From the NCBI GenBank assembly GCA_004195335.1, contig SDWK01000323.1:1-6315 (forward strand): a stretch of 6,315 nucleotides of DNA, in the 5' to 3' direction. Shown in pieces: positions 6,099 through 6,315 of the stretch. Position 1 is the stretch's first letter; each line of letters starts with the position of its first letter. This DNA comes from Shewanella sp. (lineage in GTDB: Bacteria > Pseudomonadota > Gammaproteobacteria > Enterobacterales > Shewanellaceae). The translations under genes were made by a program, and so were the position numbers. Under the pieces are notes generated by a model that worked only from the letters and a program-made list of their open reading frames with translations, ran no database searches and was not told the origin of the DNA.

Positions 6099-6123
6099 CT
6101 GTCCCCAAAAAAGGACAGATCGT
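6099..6123 (+). terminator. Compact hairpin, possible plus-strand terminator
   Basis: CTGTCC (6099-6104) and GGACAG (6113-6118) form a perfect six-base stem around CCAAAAAA, followed after ATCG by TTTTAG. The U-tract is short and displaced, and no plus-strand gene ends nearby, so the function is doubtful. Confidence 0.3.
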
Positions 6124-6182
6124 TTTAGTGGTCGTACTGAGGGTAGCAAGTTACAACTTTAAATACCTGACCTATAAGAAAT

Positions 6183-6209
6183 GGCCACCCGGAGTCGATC
6201 CAGGTGGCC
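6183..6209. repeat. Second copy of the GGCCACC/GGTGGCC stem-loop
   Basis: Arms GGCCACC (6183-6189) and GGTGGCC (6203-6209) match those at 1399-1426 exactly. Between them, GGA and TCC pair around GTCGA with a single c/a mismatch, so the outer stem and an inner GG/CC pairing are kept although the inner sequence differs. The flank AT after the right arm is also shared. Further homology to repeat copies A and B is unclear: CGTAGGTC at 6256-6263 resembles CGTAAGTC at 196-203 of copy A. Confidence 0.7.
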
Positions 6210-6240
6210 ATCATTCTTTGGCTTCTGTGCTACATGTTGT

Positions 6241-6256
6241 GAAGCTAACTCGCTTC
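6241..6256. repeat. Small hairpin downstream of the stem-loop
   Basis: GAAGC (6241-6245) and GCTTC (6252-6256) pair around TAACTC. It stands 31 bases after the GGTGGCC arm. In copies A and B a hairpin with AGAAG and CTTCT stands 44 bases after the same arm, so this may be a diverged equivalent. Confidence 0.35.
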
Positions 6257-6315
6257 GTAGGTCATACAATCTGGCTGTCCATGTTGCATTTCTACTGTAA
6301 TGCTTGAGGCCACAC

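Larger units (their letters stand above)
5854..6315. other. Intergenic region at the right edge
   Basis: No coding sequence is supported over 462 bases. Visible structures are an eight-base inverted repeat AATAGACT (5995-6002) and AGTCTATT (6040-6047), a compact hairpin at 6099-6118, the GGCCACC stem-loop at 6183-6209 and a small hairpin at 6241-6256. The upstream promoter of the rubrerythrin-family gene must lie in the left part, but I cannot assign it. Confidence 0.65.

Noticed and set aside
2244..6183. Short repeat TGACCTATAGGAACTG (2244-2259) and TGACCTATAAGAAATG (6168-6183)
   Set aside because: The match is 14 of 16 bases with no shared flanks, so it may well be chance.

Overview
The window looks like ordinary chromosomal DNA of a free-living or host-associated bacterium, most likely a proteobacterium. 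That guess rests on clear Shine-Dalgarno sites, sigma70-like -10 boxes and an Aquifex-type aconitase beside rubrerythrin/thioferritin-type di-iron proteins. The taxon cannot be fixed from the sequence alone. Moderate GC and long, AT-richer intergenic gaps separate five convincing protein genes. No tRNA, rRNA, CRISPR array or transposase gene is visible.

Layout. Positions 1-381 are non-coding and hold repeat copy A, a small hairpin and an extended -10 promoter. A plus-strand gene (382-1191) encodes a class I SAM-dependent methyltransferase with two membrane-type hydrophobic segments. A gap (1192-1539) follows, with repeat copy B and a palindromic stem-loop. On the minus strand, 1540-2136 encodes a rubredoxin domain fused to a four-helix DUF2231-like membrane domain, and 2416-2919 encodes a Dps-like thioferritin. 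After a 427-base gap, 3347-5290 on the plus strand encodes an Aquifex-type aconitase. It ends at a bidirectional hairpin terminator shared with the convergent minus-strand rubrerythrin-family gene (5356-5853). The right end (5854-6315) is non-coding and holds a second copy of the GGCCACC...GGTGGCC stem-loop.

How the genes fit together. Four of the five genes concern iron or iron-sulfur chemistry: a membrane rubredoxin, two di-iron four-helix proteins that lack their own rubredoxin domain, and a [4Fe-4S] aconitase. A reasonable inference is an iron-storage and peroxide-detoxification neighbourhood, in which the membrane rubredoxin could feed electrons to the di-iron proteins. The genes are not one operon.

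Points worth attention are a direct repeat (72 of 97 positions identical, no gaps) flanking the methyltransferase gene, the stem-loop shared by two intergenic regions, and an aconitase with Ser at the position where the first cluster-binding Cys is expected.
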